DNA of 64,000 nucleotides, from contig CAIYEO010000094.1 in the NCBI GenBank assembly GCA_903925195.1, forward strand, positions 1-64,000. Reading direction: 5' to 3'. The notes under the pieces were generated by a model, which searched no databases, had not been told where the DNA came from, and saw nothing but the letters and a program-made list of their open reading frames with translations. The position numbers and the translations under genes are program-made. Shown here piece after piece: positions 39,110 to 47,952 of this stretch (position 1 is its first letter; each line of letters begins with the position of its first letter). This stretch comes from an uncultured Candidatus Saccharibacteria bacterium. Lineage in GTDB: Bacteria; Patescibacteria; Saccharimonadia; Saccharimonadales; UBA4665.

Positions 39110-39367
39110 ATGAGTGATAGTCCAAAAGTCATAGTATATAGCGCAACCTGGTGTGCTTTTTGTCATGCTGCTAAGGATTATCTAGATAGTATTAACGTTA
39201 AATATACCGACAAGGATGTTGATAGCGACAAGGCAATTGCCCAAGAGTGTGCCGATAAGTCTGGACAACTTGGGATTCCAGTTATAGATATTCAGGGAGA
39301 TATAATTATAGGATTCAATAGGCCGGAATTAGATAAATTACTAAAAAAACATAAAATAATTAAATAA
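39110..39367 (+). CDS. Glutaredoxin-like protein
   Basis: 85 aa, whole thioredoxin fold of the NrdH/YruB-like glutaredoxin group. Active site CAFC with C15 and C18 in YSATWCAFCHAAKDYLDS; cis-Pro region LGIPVIDIQG; then a C-terminal helix NRPELDKLLKKH. It would reduce disulfides in the cytosol. Diverges from the ATP synthase operon. The electron donor is unknown. Confidence 0.83.
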   Translation: MSDSPKVIVYSATWCAFCHAAKDYLDSINVKYTDKDVDSDKAIAQECADKSGQLGIPVIDIQGDIIIGFNRPELDKLLKKHKIIK

Positions 39368-39439
39368 CTTTCTTAACAAACAAAATTGAGATATATACCA
39401 AAATGTGTTAATATATGGGTACGTAATTTTGGAGAAAAT

Positions 39440-39892
39440 ATGGAAAATTTAAATTCACATAATATAGAGCCTGAAATAATTGCTTCTGAAGCCATACCCG
39501 AATATAAAAAAGAAATTTTAAATAAGCTTTTTGAACTTGTTAACAGAAAAGATCCTGAACAATTACAGATGCTTTACTCAGCCGACGAACCCGAAAATGA
39601 AATGCTTCAAGCTTTTATAGAAGCCCAGAGGAATGATGCTGACGTAGCTATTACTTACGATGAACAGACTGAAGATAAAATAGATAACGATCCAATCATT
39701 CAGAAGTTAATAGCTGAAAAAAACGAAGTTGTCTCTAATAAGATTAACTTCATTGAAAGCAATGAAACCAATGAAAAAAAGAAAAAGATTGCTCAAGCTA
39801 TTAGACTTAGAAGCTTTCAAATTTACTTCTACCGTAGAAGAGATTATTTAGAAGATAATAAAAAAGATTTGGACTATCCTTCAGCTTCATAG
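39440..39892 (+). CDS. Hypothetical charged protein
   Basis: 150 aa from the ATG at 39440, chosen because GGAG lies 6 nt upstream; an in-frame TTG at 39386 is less likely. Soluble, strongly charged, Asn/Glu/Lys-rich and mainly helical. The N-terminal part (SEAIPEYKKEILNKLFELVN) and the C-terminal basic segment (AIRLRSFQIYFYRRRDYLED) are the most ordered. No family recognised. Confidence 0.55.
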   Translation: MENLNSHNIEPEIIASEAIPEYKKEILNKLFELVNRKDPEQLQMLYSADEPENEMLQAFIEAQRNDADVAITYDEQTEDKIDNDPIIQKLIAEKNEVVSNKINFIESNETNEKKKKIAQAIRLRSFQIYFYRRRDYLEDNKKDLDYPSAS

Positions 39893-39911
39893 TGTAGAAT
39901 AACAGTATAAT

Positions 39912-40481
39912 ATGTCATTCGAAGATTTTAAGACTAAAGATTCAGTAGTAATTGTATATACAGGTGAAGGCAAAGGTAAAACTAGCGCTGGGCTTGGTTT
40001 ACTAGTTAGAGCCCTCGGCAATCGTTGGCATGTAGCTTTTATTCAATTTATTAAATATTGGGGTGTCAGCGAACATGTCATGCTCAGAGACATAGCTCCA
40101 TTATTTAAAGACGATCTATACTTCTATAAAGGTGGTAAGGGATTTTATAAGGCAGGCGATCTTAGCGACGGTAATATTTCCGAGGCCGATCATAAGAAAG
40201 CCGCTAAGACCACCTATGATGAAGCAATGAAAGCCGTTAGCAGTGGAAAATTTGAATTAGTGATTTGTGATGAAATTAATAATGCCGTTCATGATGGATT
40301 AATAACTGTTAAGGATCTAGAAAAATTGATAAATGCTAGAACCAAGACAACAAGTATTTGTTTAACTGGTAGAAATTTTCCAGATGAACTAATTGGTATG
40401 GCAGATATTGTTACTAATATGACCAAAGTTAAGCATCATTTTGATGATAAATTTCTAGCCAACAAAGGCATCGATTACTAA
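39912..40481 (+). CDS. cobO: CobO-like corrinoid adenosyltransferase
   Basis: 189 aa. P-loop GEGKGKTSAGLGLLVRALG (18-24 core) of the CobA/CobO family, then HVAFIQFIKYWGVSEH, Walker B-like LVICDEINNAVHDGLI, and CLTGRNFPDELIGMADIVTN, all in family order. The enzyme transfers adenosyl from ATP to cobalt of corrinoids. No other cobalamin gene is in the window. Many CPR genomes keep this gene alone, so salvage or another nucleotide-related role is possible. Start codon ATG lies only 2 nt from a TATAAT, so a TAGAAT further up is the more likely -10. Confidence 0.83.
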   Translation: MSFEDFKTKDSVVIVYTGEGKGKTSAGLGLLVRALGNRWHVAFIQFIKYWGVSEHVMLRDIAPLFKDDLYFYKGGKGFYKAGDLSDGNISEADHKKAAKTTYDEAMKAVSSGKFELVICDEINNAVHDGLITVKDLEKLINARTKTTSICLTGRNFPDELIGMADIVTNMTKVKHHFDDKFLANKGIDY

Positions 40482-40482
40482 T

Positions 40483-41466
40483 ATGTCAGATAATTTTCGA
40501 GAAATGGCCAACGATTATAATAATATAGACATTTTCTATAACGGTGCCAGTACGAATGCTCAACGAACTCGAAAACTAGTCCAAAGAAGATTTAGTCATT
40601 GGGAAAATGGGCCACGAGTTGAATATCATCAAACCCCTCCCAATATTGATGACTTCAAAGAGATTGTCGTAAATGCCATAGAAGCTAAAGACGGAGATAC
40701 TATTACTGGCTCTATTTCTGGCGATGGATCACTAAACCATCACATGCTCATAAAACAAGATCCCAGCGTTCCAGCGATCGTAAAAGACTCACCGATTTGG
40801 ACACCAGGTGGAGGCAATGCAATAAACTTATTTAAGGCACTAACTGATCGCATTGATTATCGTCATCCTGAACAGGTTATTAAAACTGGTACCATTAGTG
40901 AGTTTTATCCACTTCATATTAAATCAATAAATGGCAAAGGTGAGTTAGAAGACATGTTTGCAGCTAGTATATTTAGCGTTGGTGCTATGGCTTTAGCAGC
41001 TAGTTATCTAAATGATTCTGAGTATAGGCAATCACATTTAAGAAACAGAAAATATGGTGAAATCATTACCGATCCAATTAGAGTGCTAAAAAGTTTAAAG
41101 CAGACTAGACCTTATATCTATTACGACAAAAGAGATGGCTTCAAGCAAGCTTATGATATTTTATTCATTAACTCACCTAAGATCGCTAAAGTAATTCATG
41201 CTAAAGATGTTAAGTTAACCGGCCCAGCTTACAAATTAGAAATAAAAGATAGACAAGTTAGGGAAGTAGTATCATCAATAGCAAGACTAGCAATTGGAAA
41301 AGCTAACGGTGAATACCTTACTAAACCATATAGCTTTACCGTATTATCTGAAGACGTACTAGCTCAGGTTGACGGTGAAAATTGGAAACTAGATGTTGGT
41401 ACATCACTAGAAGTAGGTTATGCCAGCACACCAATAAAAGTTGTAACTACGCTAAAAAACCCATAG
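40483..41466 (+). CDS. Diacylglycerol/sphingosine kinase-like protein (YegS type)
   Basis: 327 aa. N-terminal NAD-kinase-like fold: IDIFYNGASTNAQRTRKLVQ, then SGDGSLNHHML in place of the usual GGDGTxNEV, and WTPGGGNAINLFKAL (usual PxGTxND). The C-terminal beta-sandwich (about 130-325) follows with SIFSVGAMALAAS. Such enzymes phosphorylate lipids with ATP. Departures in both glycine motifs make the exact substrate uncertain. It starts 1 nt after the cobO stop, so both are likely cotranscribed. Confidence 0.7.
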   Translation: MSDNFREMANDYNNIDIFYNGASTNAQRTRKLVQRRFSHWENGPRVEYHQTPPNIDDFKEIVVNAIEAKDGDTITGSISGDGSLNHHMLIKQDPSVPAIVKDSPIWTPGGGNAINLFKALTDRIDYRHPEQVIKTGTISEFYPLHIKSINGKGELEDMFAASIFSVGAMALAASYLNDSEYRQSHLRNRKYGEIITDPIRVLKSLKQTRPYIYYDKRDGFKQAYDILFINSPKIAKVIHAKDVKLTGPAYKLEIKDRQVREVVSSIARLAIGKANGEYLTKPYSFTVLSEDVLAQVDGENWKLDVGTSLEVGYASTPIKVVTTLKNP

Positions 41467-41470
41467 TCAA

Positions 41471-42358
41471 CTACTTATTAATTTTAAAAGATTTAATAAT
41501 TCTAAGTATTAAATTAGGTATAGTAAAAAATAGAAAACTACAGATGCTAAAGATCATTGCGGGAATAAGTCCCAGGATTATAGCTAGCACTTTAAGCCAT
41601 AATGATTTTTTAATTGCTAAAGAGCTGTCTAGCGTACCAATCTTTTTGTGGTAGTTTAATGTATTGAAGCTTCTAATGATGTATTCCTTATACTTAGGCC
41701 AAAAGAAATATGTTGTTCCATCAGTCTTAATATCCAGTCCCTGAATTATTCTAGCCTTCATTCCAAATCCAGCCAGTAACAAGGATAGGTCCTGATCTTC
41801 ATGAACCAATTTTTCATCATTACATACTTTATCTTTTAAAAGCTCCCATGATGTCTTACGAATAGCCATATTGGCTCCCCATAAAACTGTTACTCTCATT
41901 ATGCCAGTAGAAACAAATAGATAAGTCTTTGACCAAAAAGCAGTTCTAAGACTTGGAAATAATTGCTTACCTTTAATTACGGGAGAGGTGGATGTAACTC
42001 CTGGTCCAGTTATGGCAGCTAAATCATCGTCCAAGAAGCTTCGCAGGACTACCGATACCCAATTAGGAGTTAAGCGTGCATCTGCATCAATTCTCCCTAT
42101 AATATCTCCCTTAGCTGACGATAGGCCCTTATTGCGCGCAAAGACAATACCTTGCTTGAATTCTTTGACAACTCTTACGAATTTGAACTGCTTTGCTATT
42201 TCAATTGTTTTATCTGTGCAGTTATTATCTACGAGTATGACTTCATTGGGCATTATTGTCTGGTTTTTTATAGACTCTAAGCACTCTTTTATGTAGCCTT
42301 GCTCATTATAAACTGGTATAACTATAGATAGCGTTAGTGCTTTAATATTTTTATTCAC
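41471..42358 (-). CDS. GT2 glycosyltransferase, membrane-anchored
   Basis: 295 aa. GT-A start SIVIPVYNEQGYIKECLESI, then VILVDNNCTDKTIEIAKQF and GDIIGRIDADARLTPNWV with the DAD metal motif. Later VHEDQDLSLLLAGFGMKARI gives the ED acceptor-side motif. C-terminal hydrophobic helix (about 260-285, VLAIILGLIPAMIFSICSFL). Probably adds sugars to a membrane-bound acceptor. Converges with the lipid-kinase-like gene (4-nt gap). Confidence 0.82.
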   Translation of the reverse strand: MNKNIKALTLSIVIPVYNEQGYIKECLESIKNQTIMPNEVILVDNNCTDKTIEIAKQFKFVRVVKEFKQGIVFARNKGLSSAKGDIIGRIDADARLTPNWVSVVLRSFLDDDLAAITGPGVTSTSPVIKGKQLFPSLRTAFWSKTYLFVSTGIMRVTVLWGANMAIRKTSWELLKDKVCNDEKLVHEDQDLSLLLAGFGMKARIIQGLDIKTDGTTYFFWPKYKEYIIRSFNTLNYHKKIGTLDSSLAIKKSLWLKVLAIILGLIPAMIFSICSFLFFTIPNLILRIIKSFKINK

Positions 42359-42402
42359 TAATCAAATATTAGCAAAGACATCAAATTATACATAAGTTAT
42401 AA

Positions 42403-43539
42403 ATGAAAAAATATAAAACAGTTACCAAAAATAGGGGTATTAAAAATCAAAAGAAGAGTCTGAATTTTTATTGGAGAAAAATTAAACTAAGCTATAAAAT
42501 ATTAATAATTATTCTATTAACAATTGGCACATTAACTAGCATTTTCTACGCCTTTAGTTATTGGTACCAACAAAAACATAAAAATCAACCAATTACCCTA
42601 GGTATGACTTTCATTGCAGATTATGCTAATTACCTCGGAGTAGACCCTCACAAAACAATGCTAGCACTAAGAGACGACATAGGCTATAAACATTTTAGAC
42701 TGGTTAGTTATTGGAATGACATTGAACCAACGCAGGGTAACTATGACTTCACCGAACTAGATTGGGAGGTCAAGCAGGTTAGTCAAGTTCACGGATCAGT
42801 AAGTCTGGCAATTGGAATGAGGCAACCAAGGTGGCCTGAATGTCATATCCCAACGTGGGCTCAAGATACACCAACTTCATATTGGTATCCTAAGCTTTTA
42901 AATTTTATGACAGCAGTCGTAACGAGGTATAAGGATAATCCAACAGTGACAAGTTATCAGCTAGAGAATGAATATTTCCTAAATGTATTCGCTAACTGTC
43001 CCGACTCAACTAGATCGAGACTAATTAATGAATTCAACTTAGTAAAATCAATAGATCGGAATAAACCAGTAATAATAAGCTTGTCTAATAATTACATTGG
43101 TTTTCCAACTGGCCAACCAAGACCAGATATTTATGGGGTATCTGTATATAAAAGAGTATGGGATAAGAATATAACTAAGCGATATTTTGAGTATCCATTT
43201 CCGTCTTGGTGGTATTCAGCCAGAGCAGGAGTAACTGAACTATTAACTGGCAAATCTAGTCTTGTTCATGAACTACAGGCCGAACCTTGGCCACCCAAAG
43301 GAATCAATGATGCGTCTCAGTTAGAACTTGCAAAATCTATGACACCCAAACTACTCAAAGAAAGAATAAAGTATACTGAAAAATCTGGGATTAAAGACAT
43401 AGACCTTTGGGGTGGCGAATGGTGGTACCAAGAACTCGTGCAAAATAAAAATCCTGGATTCTGGAACGTAGCTAAAGATGAAATGAAGTCAGTAAATAAT
43501 AGCAATGAGCAACTAAAACAAAAATTAAATAATCAATAA
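42403..43539 (+). CDS. Membrane-anchored clan GH-A glycoside hydrolase-like protein
   Basis: 378 aa. Basic N-terminus and one membrane helix (about 32-52), then an outside TIM-barrel-like domain. HFRLVSYWNDIEPTQGNYDF is the beta-2 region of GH-A enzymes; YQLENEYFLN gives the Asn-Glu acid/base pair (E190); VHELQAEPWPPKG offers the likely nucleophile at the end of strand 7 (E290 or E294). The fold and catalytic pair look intact. The substrate is unknown; host or environmental polysaccharide, or trimming of own surface glycans built by the flanking glycosyltransferases, are both possible. Confidence 0.7.
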   Translation: MKKYKTVTKNRGIKNQKKSLNFYWRKIKLSYKILIIILLTIGTLTSIFYAFSYWYQQKHKNQPITLGMTFIADYANYLGVDPHKTMLALRDDIGYKHFRLVSYWNDIEPTQGNYDFTELDWEVKQVSQVHGSVSLAIGMRQPRWPECHIPTWAQDTPTSYWYPKLLNFMTAVVTRYKDNPTVTSYQLENEYFLNVFANCPDSTRSRLINEFNLVKSIDRNKPVIISLSNNYIGFPTGQPRPDIYGVSVYKRVWDKNITKRYFEYPFPSWWYSARAGVTELLTGKSSLVHELQAEPWPPKGINDASQLELAKSMTPKLLKERIKYTEKSGIKDIDLWGGEWWYQELVQNKNPGFWNVAKDEMKSVNNSNEQLKQKLNNQ

Positions 43540-43632
43540 TCTTTAAAATCCAATAAAACAACTTATGATTTTTTTTGCAAGCGACAGAATAAACTACCAA
43601 AAAATAGCTAATTAGAGCATAATACTAGGGTT

Positions 43633-44091
43633 ATGGCTAAGAATAAAACCGAGAGAAAACGGATAACTAATAAGCGAGCAAGTCATGATTATTATCTAGA
43701 AGATAGTCTGCTTGCTGGAATTATGCTGACAGGAGCTGAGACTAAGTCGCTTCGAATGGGACATGGTCATCTTCAAGGCGCCTATGTAACTGAGAAAAAT
43801 GGTGAACTATGGCTCATCAATGCGACCATAAACGGAGCTCAAGGCATACCAATATCCGAAGAAGAGCAAACCAGAAGTCGAAAGCTACTAGTTAAAAGAA
43901 GTGAGATTGAAAAAATACTATCTAGAAAACAGCAAGGGAATACCATAATCCCAATAGAAATCATTCCAGTTGGTAGATATATAAAAGTAAGAATAGCTGT
44001 TGGTCGTGGTAAGAAAAATTACGACAAACGACAAACACTAAAAACAAGAGACGAAACTCGACAAATCAATCGAGCACTTAAAAATTTATGA
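43633..44091 (+). CDS. smpB: SsrA-binding protein SmpB
   Basis: 152 aa, typical length. Family motifs: KRASHDYYLEDSLLAGIMLT, GAETKSLRMGHGHLQGAYVT and, near the end, the basic helical tail GRGKKNYDKRQTLKTRDETR. It binds tmRNA and rescues stalled ribosomes. The tmRNA gene (ssrA) is not recognised in the window. CATAAT lies 9 nt before the ATG. Confidence 0.95.
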   Translation: MAKNKTERKRITNKRASHDYYLEDSLLAGIMLTGAETKSLRMGHGHLQGAYVTEKNGELWLINATINGAQGIPISEEEQTRSRKLLVKRSEIEKILSRKQQGNTIIPIEIIPVGRYIKVRIAVGRGKKNYDKRQTLKTRDETRQINRALKNL

Positions 44092-44106
44092 TAGTATTAT
44101 AAATTG

Positions 44107-45387
44107 ATGCGTATAGGATTTTTCACAGACAACTATCTACCCAGCCGTGATGGTATCGCTATTTCGGTTGAAACTTTTAAGCAACAACTTGAAGCACAAG
44201 GCCATGATGTTTATGTAATTGCTCCTGCGCCAAACCTAACCTACAAAGAGGATTCAGATAAGATTATTAGATTTCCTGCCTTCAAAGGATTATTTTATGA
44301 GGATTATCTAACTAGTCTGTTTCTACCATTACAGGCTATGAAAAAGATAGATGAGCTAAACCTAGATATTGTCCATTACCATACGCTCGGACAGGTTGGT
44401 TTTCTTGGCGCTTACTATGGCATGAAAAGGAATCTACCGCTCGTATCTACCTACCATACCGATTACTATCAGTATGTTACATACTATAAGAAAACTCTTC
44501 CTGGGGTCATGGCTCTTTCACTTATAACTCCTGTAGTAACAGGTGGAGGATTAACAGACTATCGTTCTGCCATATTAAATATTAAGCCTGAAAAAACAAT
44601 CGATGAATGGAATCAGAAGATTGTTGAGAAGGCTGTAACAACACTTCATAATGCTTGTGATATAGTAATTGCTCCATCACTCAAAATAAAAAATCAATTA
44701 GAAAGCTGGAATACGACAAGCCCAATTATCATACTGCCAACTGGAGTAGATAAAATACCGGCAACCAAAGACGAAACGAATAACTGGAGAAAAAAATTAA
44801 ATATTAGTACTGAAACTAAAGTTATCGCTTATGTAGGTAGACTAGGTAATGAAAAGAATTTAGGACTACTGCTTAATGCTTTTGAAATAATCTCAAGAGA
44901 GCTTGGCAATGTTAAATTATTGGTTATAGGTGGTTCAGGTAGCCAATCAGAAGATGTTGATTCTAACAATTCAAATAACTTTAATGAACATATGAAAAAT
45001 GACAATATCATATTTACCGGTTACGTACCACACGCAGAACTTGGCGCTCTCTATGGTCTATCAACAGTTTTTGCATTCCCATCACAGTCTGACACTCAAG
45101 GCCTAGTGCTTAATGAGGCAGCTCAAGCAGGACTTCCAATAGTACTTATAGACCATGAAATTACGGACGTAGTTAAAGATGGTGAGAATGGGCTATTCAG
45201 TAAGCCTGATGCAGACGATATGGCAAGTAAGATCATATCTATCCTAGAGTCTAGCGAACAATGTTCAAAAATGAGTAAAAATAGTATCAATATATCTAAG
45301 GAATACACTGCCAAAAAACAGTCGGATAAGATCTTAAAAATTTATGAGAATCTAATTACCACATACGAACACAAGATAGTTCTTTGA
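44107..45387 (+). CDS. GT4 glycosyltransferase
   Basis: 427 aa from ATG 44107, with TATTAT ending 6 nt before it; the TTG at 44104 is unlikely. The N-terminal domain begins MRIGFFTDNYLPSRDGIAIS, the pattern of lipid-glycosyltransferases (alpha-mannosyl- or glucosyl-diacylglycerol type). The donor domain has VIAYVGRLGNEKNLGLLLNA and the E-x7-E region SDTQGLVLNEAAQAGLPIVL. Compared with relatives it carries an insertion around residues 155-180 (TGGGLTDYRSAILNIKPEKT). Glycolipid synthesis is likely. Confidence 0.82.
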   Translation: MRIGFFTDNYLPSRDGIAISVETFKQQLEAQGHDVYVIAPAPNLTYKEDSDKIIRFPAFKGLFYEDYLTSLFLPLQAMKKIDELNLDIVHYHTLGQVGFLGAYYGMKRNLPLVSTYHTDYYQYVTYYKKTLPGVMALSLITPVVTGGGLTDYRSAILNIKPEKTIDEWNQKIVEKAVTTLHNACDIVIAPSLKIKNQLESWNTTSPIIILPTGVDKIPATKDETNNWRKKLNISTETKVIAYVGRLGNEKNLGLLLNAFEIISRELGNVKLLVIGGSGSQSEDVDSNNSNNFNEHMKNDNIIFTGYVPHAELGALYGLSTVFAFPSQSDTQGLVLNEAAQAGLPIVLIDHEITDVVKDGENGLFSKPDADDMASKIISILESSEQCSKMSKNSINISKEYTAKKQSDKILKIYENLITTYEHKIVL

Positions 45388-45437
45388 TTATAGGTACTAT
45401 TTCAAGATGAGTATTGCTATCATACGATGTTTTCTTG

Positions 45438-45443
45438 TATAAT
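45438..45443 (+). promoter_or_regulatory. -10 box of the tRNA-Asn gene
   Basis: TATAAT lies 19 nt before the first base of the tRNA. Confidence 0.55.
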
Positions 45444-45462
45444 TTAATCTGTTAATTAATAA

Positions 45463-45537
45463 TCCGGGGTAGCTCAGCGGTAGAGCGGGTGGCTGTTAAC
45501 CACTAGGTCGCTGGTTCGAATCCAGTCCCCGGAGCCA
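45463..45537 (+). tRNA. tRNA-Asn(GTT), CCA encoded
   Basis: A complete cloverleaf: acceptor stem TCCGGGG/CCCCGGA, D-arm GCTC/GAGC, anticodon stem GGTGG/CCACT with loop CTGTTAA and anticodon GTT at 45495-45497, T-arm GCTGG-TTCGAAT-CCAGT, discriminator G, and CCA included in the gene. It is the insertion point of the accessory block downstream: its last 23 bases plus two flanking A's recur exactly at 53338. Confidence 0.97.
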
Positions 45538-45538
45538 A
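45514..45538 (+). repeat. Left attachment-like repeat (tRNA-Asn 3' end)
   Basis: 25 nt from gttcgaatcc to the CCAA after the tRNA, repeated without mismatch at 53338-53362. Identity stops on both sides (45513 g against 53337 a; 45539 g against 53363 a). A tRNA 3'-end repeat of this kind is the usual footprint of tyrosine-recombinase integration. Confidence 0.8.
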
Positions 45539-45551
45539 GCATAAGCTTTTT

Positions 45552-45580
45552 GACCATCTATGGAATTAGGTGGTCTTTTA
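45552..45580 (+). terminator. Terminator after tRNA-Asn
   Basis: Eight-base-pair stem (gaccatct at 45552-45559 with aggtggtc at 45568-45575, one T-G pair) and an 8-nt loop followed by a T-rich tract. It would end the tRNA transcript. Confidence 0.65.
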
Positions 45581-45605
45581 TTTAGGTATCTATAGTTGGT
45601 CTGTT

Positions 45606-45758
45606 ATGTTAATATCCGAAATTATTTTAAAATTAAGTAGAATAACACACAATACTCATGCTGGAGTTGCAATTTTGATAACGTATTTTATTAATAGTGG
45701 CATAATTTCTTTGCTATTTAGTATTATTATTTATAAGCGGGAAATCAGAAAAATGTGA
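45606..45758 (+). CDS. Possible small membrane peptide at the island's left end
   Basis: 50 aa from the ATG at 45606 (MLISEIILKLSRITHNTHAG onward); one membrane helix (YFINSGIISLLFSIIIY) and a basic end. No ribosome binding site of note, no homology recognised. It could be a real small gene or the remains of one left by the integration. The in-frame GTG at 45570 lies inside the tRNA terminator and is not credible. Confidence 0.3.
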   Translation: MLISEIILKLSRITHNTHAGVAILITYFINSGIISLLFSIIIYKREIRKM

Positions 45759-45763
45759 AAAGG

Positions 45764-45846
45764 TTTAATAATGATTATCATTGATGTAAGAGAACCATTC
45801 GAATACAATACAGGCCATGTTGATGGTGCGCTAAACATACCTCCAT
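45764..45846 (+). repeat. 83-nt duplicate of the rhodanese gene start, left copy
   Basis: Matches 54971-55053 with only two differences (a T/C in codon 6 and a G/T in codon 18). It covers 7 nt upstream of the ATG plus the first 25 codons of the rhodanese. Identity ends abruptly at cctccat. Confidence 0.85.
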
Positions 45847-46040
45847 TTTATCAGGGATTTGATTACAATCATCATGGTGCAAAGCATGTGCTATATATTT
45901 ATGAACTATCTATCCACCCCAAGATAGTACTTAGCGCAGAACATGCGTCGTATGACTGGGTGAGTAGAGATGTCTTCTTAGAGAAGGCAAAGGGTGCGAA
46001 AGACGACTACATGCACATGGTATATAGTGAACTTATTTAG
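45771..46040 (+). pseudogene. Chimeric ORF: rhodanese N-terminus joined to NUDIX C-terminus
   Basis: 89 aa. Residues 1-25 are the start of the intact rhodanese at 54978 (MIIIDVREPFEYNTGHVDGA). After residue 25 the sequence changes to HVLYIYELSIHPKIVLSAEH, ASYDWVSRDVFLEKAKGAKD, which resembles the C-terminal part of NUDIX hydrolases such as the one at 50127 in this island (VLYTTTLPLNPPEISLSWEH, SSYEWLTKETLL). The rhodanese catalytic Cys and the NUDIX box are both missing, so it should be inactive. A recombination join at the island boundary is the simplest explanation. Confidence 0.75.
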
Positions 46041-47091
46041 GAATAACTTCCACGGCAATTCGCAGCTTTTCGTGATCTAGAAAAACTTCTGCATTATCGG
46101 GTATTGGTAATAGCTTGTCATACAGAAAAGAAAGCTTTACTGAAGAACTTAACGATTTCGATTCGTGAATCTCTTCGATACCTCTTATCTCTGCAACTGA
46201 CGAAGCACTTGGTCGTAAAGAGGGGTCAACGACTCCATTAATCTGGCGACCATTGCTGGTTATTCCCTGAAGAACGTCTAGTGCGCACCTACCCACCTTT
46301 ATATTCGAAGCCCTATATTCTTTCAGTACCGCTTCCGCGACCTTAATCGCCCTTACATCACCATCGTTAAATTCAAACTCCTGTAATAAGTCGCTGTGTG
46401 AACCTTTTGCTATTGATAGGTGGGTGCCTCCAAAGCGCAATGCTGTGTTATCTATAACGTTAAAATTATGGCTTATCCAGCTGTACTTATTGCCAAGCAG
46501 GTTAATTTGTCCAACTGTTGGCATATTCGTAATTCTATCTGTATTCGCTTCTAAAACGAGCCCTATCTTAGATATGTCTTTATACTTACTCAAGATATCT
46601 TCAAGGTGTTCCTTTGATGTAAGAAGTATCTGTCGCCCACCGCCATTTGCGGAAGGGTCTTTAGCGCGCACCATCATTCCGTCCTTCGTCAGGAGGTCAT
46701 AGCTAGCAAGGGCATCTTTATCATTGAATATGGTAAAGCCGGGCATAACGTTTTCTGTAATATTATCTGCGAAAGAAGGAAGATACCAATTGGGGTGAAA
46801 TGCATCCTCAGATACAAGTGTGTGGAGCATGCCTTTGTCGGCCTGATGGGTTGATTCGGGTACGATAGCTCCGTACACATGTGCCTCGTCATCAGTACCG
46901 TAATCTAGTGCTAGACCTGCGGTCATTGCAGACATTGGGAATAGATACGTATCGTCTGAGCGGGTATTAATCTCAGTAATATTATCGAGGAGGCTTTGTA
47001 TTCGTCCCGATACAATCTCCGCACTTAACGGTGCAGTACTTTGGGGCTGAAACGTGATGACGGAATTATCTATCCTTTCTACGTTAGTCAT
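46033..47091 (-). CDS. ATP-grasp-like protein (DUF3182-like)
   Basis: 352 aa, soluble. The middle part has VPESTHQADKGMLHTLVSED, VMPGFTIFNDKDALASYDLL, RAKDPSANGGGRQILLTS and LVLEANTDRITNMPTVGQIN, an order that fits the DUF3182 family and an ATP-grasp fold (Lys/Gly-rich nucleotide loop, then an acidic strand). If so, it would join a carboxylate to an amine or thiol using ATP. I am only moderately sure of the family. It is the second gene of a two-gene unit with the hydrolase at 47084 (8-nt overlap). Codon use and base composition differ from core genes. Confidence 0.55.
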   Translation of the reverse strand: MTNVERIDNSVITFQPQSTAPLSAEIVSGRIQSLLDNITEINTRSDDTYLFPMSAMTAGLALDYGTDDEAHVYGAIVPESTHQADKGMLHTLVSEDAFHPNWYLPSFADNITENVMPGFTIFNDKDALASYDLLTKDGMMVRAKDPSANGGGRQILLTSKEHLEDILSKYKDISKIGLVLEANTDRITNMPTVGQINLLGNKYSWISHNFNVIDNTALRFGGTHLSIAKGSHSDLLQEFEFNDGDVRAIKVAEAVLKEYRASNIKVGRCALDVLQGITSNGRQINGVVDPSLRPSASSVAEIRGIEEIHESKSLSSSVKLSFLYDKLLPIPDNAEVFLDHEKLRIAVEVIPK

Positions 47092-47821
47092 TTGTGTTAT
47101 CTTTAAGCCATTTATACAGGAATGTCAGGTACAAAGAGATTGATTCCTTATTATTGTTTGGAGATCCGAAAGAGTGTTGAATACCTCCCCCGAGGTAGGA
47201 TGATCCACCTAGTGCGTTTTTGTATGAATCTGTTGTCTGTTTTGGGACGTCCTCGTCTTCATCGTGCACCATTACGAGACTTGCGAACTTGTGCGGTTTC
47301 GAGAGTTGAACGAAAAGTGGATTAATCTTTAGCGCGTCTTCATCTTTTCGATAGTTACTTGAAATAGTTTCTCTATCGATATCACGTTGTTTAGACATGA
47401 GGATATTAGCGGGGTACACGGTGGGTGCTCTCAAAATCAATGCATTAATTTTTTTATAGGTACTTAATTGAGCGGCAATGTATCCACCATAGCTATTGCC
47501 CATAAGTATGATTGGTGTGTTCTTAAAGCGATCTTGCGCCCATTCGTATAAGCTCGCAGCTTCGATAATATGTTGAGATGGACGAGTATCGTTAAGATCA
47601 AACACATGTTGAATGCCATGACCGGATAAATTCATACATACAACTGTTAGCCCAGTAGCTTCAACAAGACCTTTTAAGAATTCGTGGTTTCTTTCTTTGT
47701 CTGATCCATACCCGGCAAAAAATAATAGAACATTTTTAGTGTTATTCGTTGTATATACATCCGCAATGAGAAGATAATCTAGGACGGGTATCGAAATTTC
47801 GGTAAGTATATATGAATACAT
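47084..47821 (-). CDS. Alpha/beta-hydrolase
   Basis: About 245 aa from the ATG at 47821; an in-frame TTG lies five codons upstream. LLFFAGYGSDKERNHEFL carries the oxyanion strand, LTVVCMNLSGHGIQHVF resembles the LSGHG motif, the nucleophile elbow is GNSYGG in IILMGNSYGGYIAAQL, and GGGIQHSFGS holds the likely catalytic His. An acidic partner is in VMVHDEDEDVP. Serine peptidase, esterase or acyltransferase activity is possible. It overlaps the ATP-grasp-like gene, so the two products probably act on one pathway. Confidence 0.75.
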   Translation of the reverse strand: MYSYILTEISIPVLDYLLIADVYTTNNTKNVLLFFAGYGSDKERNHEFLKGLVEATGLTVVCMNLSGHGIQHVFDLNDTRPSQHIIEAASLYEWAQDRFKNTPIILMGNSYGGYIAAQLSTYKKINALILRAPTVYPANILMSKQRDIDRETISSNYRKDEDALKINPLFVQLSKPHKFASLVMVHDEDEDVPKQTTDSYKNALGGSSYLGGGIQHSFGSPNNNKESISLYLTFLYKWLKDNTND

Positions 47822-47890
47822 ATGTTTAACTTTCAAATATACTATAACATAGTTTCAATCTATGAATCCTAGCTTAAGGGGCTAACAATC

Positions 47891-47947
47891 TTGCAATAGT
47901 TCAATCATATTGTATAATATACACATAAAGCGATAATCGTAAGAGGA
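47891..47947 (+). promoter_or_regulatory. Promoter and RBS of the radical SAM gene
   Basis: TTGCAA (47891-47896), 16-nt spacer, TATAAT (47913-47918), then AAGAGGA (47941-47947) 5 nt before the ATG at 47953. Unlike many core genes, this island gene has a normal untranslated leader. Confidence 0.65.
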
Positions 47948-47952
47948 TAGCC

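Noticed and set aside
46424..47325. ORFs on either strand inside the island hydrolase and ATP-grasp-like genes
   Set aside because: They exist because the less AT-rich DNA has fewer stops; the minus-strand frames have clear motifs, these do not.
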